From an uncultured Collinsella sp. (GTDB lineage: Bacteria > Actinomycetota > Coriobacteriia > Coriobacteriales > Coriobacteriaceae): a stretch of 7,283 nucleotides of DNA. The notes under the pieces are model-generated. The model saw only the letters and a program-made list of their open reading frames with translations, was not told the DNA's origin and made no database searches. A program made the translations under genes and the position numbers. Where the stretch lies: assembly GCA_938023905.1 (NCBI GenBank), contig CALJCO010000009.1, positions 1 through 7,283 on the forward strand. The letters run 5' to 3'. Of the stretch, positions 6,223 through 7,283 are shown piece by piece (within the stretch, counting starts at the first letter, position 1; every line of letters starts with the position of its first letter).

Positions 6223-6910
6223 ATCTTGATAATATCGGGCCGCTCAACGCTCGGGTACGGCACGAAATCCAGCTCGACGATGCGCGTCCACTGGATGTCG
6301 TTATCCTGTCGTTCGTTGGCTTGTGGCTCCTCGTCGAGCAATGTTGGTGCTTCGATGCGGGTGACGACGAAATCCCGAAACTCTCTACTCTTGCGATCAA
6401 AGGGACGTGCCAGCGCATGCCGGTATCAACCAAAGCAAAGGGCACAATTACCCGCTCGGACTCGCCGCTGCTCATCGAGTAGTAGCGGATGGCGACGGGT
6501 CGCTTAGCGTGGATGCCTCGGCAAATCGTGGCTAACACATCCATCTTGGGAATGCTTAGGGCTGCGGGGGATTCGCATGGTAGCAGCGCCTGCATTGAGC
6601 CGTTCACGCCATCGCCAAAACCGAGAGACAGCGCCGACAGAACGCGCAGCGATGCGTGCTCGAACAACGGTGAGAACTCCTGCCCGATGCGATAAATCTT
6701 GTTGCTACCATCGAAGGTGATGTTATGCGGCGCAATTTCCCGGTACAAAGCCAAATCGCGTGTCGCCCCTGCCGGAGCCACACCGAAGCGCTCAATCAGA
6801 TCAGGGCGTCCGATCTCACCGAAGAAATAGAGCCGAAAATCGATGTAGGCCAACCTCTCGCGCTGGACCAAACTCAAGTCCTCAAGCCGCTTAGAAAGGG
6901 AACCAAGCAT
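6221..6910 (-). pseudogene. WYL-domain transcriptional regulator (BrxR/CapW-like), frameshifted and truncated
   Basis: It starts at ATG 6910-6908; an in-frame TGA two codons upstream rules out a longer start. Residues about 15-75 form a winged helix-turn-helix with RLAYIDFRLYFFGEIGRPDL followed by ERFGVAPAGATRDLALY. Residues 125-170 begin the WYL domain (AIRYYSMSSGE, then GMRWHV near 6404). After RWHV the true frame is lost: FDRKSREFRDFVVTRIEAP continues in another frame from 6401 down, through ELDFVPYPSVERPDIIKMDY, to the IS junction. Two bases stand where a multiple of three is expected, consistent with loss of 1 or 4 nt. Around 225 residues survive where the family usually has nearly 300. 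Such proteins bind inverted repeats and often repress anti-phage operons (BREX, CBASS), usually lying first in the operon. Any partner genes would have been on the lower-coordinate side and are gone. Confidence 0.82.
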
Positions 6911-7283
6911 GAATCATCACTATAGGGAAAAAATGAATATTTAATACGGTAATCCATAAAGTGCCATGATTATAATCAAATTGATGATAATCAGCATTAA
7001 TACTTATGTAACAGCAAGAATTTATGTCTTAAACGTAGACAGTCATCGTATGGGCTGATGTTTCTATACCGTTAAATTGATGCCATCCAACTATAAAACC
7101 TTGCTGCCCAATGCCCTATAGCTCCCTCAGGCAATTTGCCCTTATCCACTGTTCTGGTCTGGGGATGAGGGATATCAGAATAACCTAACGACTCAGGGAC
7201 TGGGATCACAGGCAACCGTGGCTCGTCGCTTACCTTAATTCAAATTATTTTCAGATAGATATCATTCTTCTGAACATACCCGA
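6911..7283. other. AT-rich non-coding flank
   Basis: Both strands were read and no credible protein or RNA gene was found in these 373 nt. The stretch is clearly richer in A+T than the stress operon. Apart from the tandem repeats at 6967-6993 it holds a small palindrome GGCAATTTGCC at 7130-7140 without context. It probably includes the promoter region of the WYL regulator and possibly the upstream region of a neighbour beyond the window. Confidence 0.5.
6967..6993. promoter_or_regulatory. Tandem near-palindromic repeats, candidate operator with embedded -10
   Basis: TGATTATAATCA (6967-6978) is a perfect 12-bp palindrome. TGATGATAATCA (6982-6993) differs from it at one base and starts exactly 15 bp later. 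The pair lies 57 bp upstream of the WYL regulator start. The palindrome contains TATAAT on both strands, so it could overlap a -10 element for the regulator, although no good -35 is seen. WYL regulators of this type bind inverted repeats near their own promoter, so an autoregulatory operator is a reasonable inference, not a demonstrated one. Confidence 0.45.

Noticed and set aside
6911..7283. A tRNA, small RNA, attachment site or CRISPR array in the AT-rich flank
   Set aside because: No cloverleaf, repeat-spacer pattern or repeat of the opposite border was seen; only the two short palindromic repeats stand out.

Overview
The window reads as the distal (3') end of a proteobacterial stress-tolerance operon known as the locus of heat resistance or transmissible locus of stress tolerance (LHR/tLST), followed by a degraded mobile-element and regulator scar. 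The assignment rests on gene order: a hypothetical gene with a sigma-like C-terminus, a TrxC-type thioredoxin, a KefB/C-type antiporter, a PsiE-family membrane protein, an M48 zinc protease and an HtrA/DegP-type serine protease, all on the + strand and nearly touching. I recall this order from the published islands; no search was run. These islands move between Enterobacteriaceae, Pseudomonas, Burkholderiales and relatives, so the host cannot be named beyond gamma- or betaproteobacteria.

Layout. Bases 1-663 hold the 3' part of the hypothetical gene, visibly less GC-rich than what follows. Bases 653-5426 hold trx, kefB, psiE, the M48 gene and degP. Their ends overlap by 11, 4 and 23 nt or are separated by 3 and 24 nt, so they very probably form one translationally coupled transcript whose promoter lies before the window. 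The M48 gene carries an apparent one-base insertion near 3641-3644, between its NAFATG segment and its HEVAH zinc site, and is broken as read. Bases 5427-5504 are a short non-coding spacer. Bases 5505 to about 6220 are the 3' part of an IS5-family insertion sequence on the - strand, with its transposase lacking the N-terminal half. From about 6221 to 6910 (- strand) lies the 5' part of a WYL-domain transcriptional regulator of the BrxR/CapW type, which is both frameshifted and cut off by the IS fragment. Bases 6911-7283 are AT-rich, show no gene, and carry two near-identical 12-bp palindrome-like repeats upstream of the regulator start.

How the parts work together. The operon products are expected to protect the cell envelope and redox state during heat, oxidative and chlorine stress: thiol repair (Trx), K+/H+ exchange (KefB), a membrane protein (PsiE) and membrane or periplasmic protein quality control (M48, DegP). 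The heat-shock chaperone part of the locus (ClpK/ClpG, small HSPs) would lie upstream, outside the window. The WYL remnant belongs to a family that often controls anti-phage systems, so the right flank may be the stump of a defence locus into which the island was placed, but no defence effector is visible here.

I did not find a convincing undescribed system. The most notable points are the chimeric 419-codon open frame made of regulator, out-of-frame filler and transposase, the broken M48 gene in an otherwise intact operon, and the tandem operator-like repeats.
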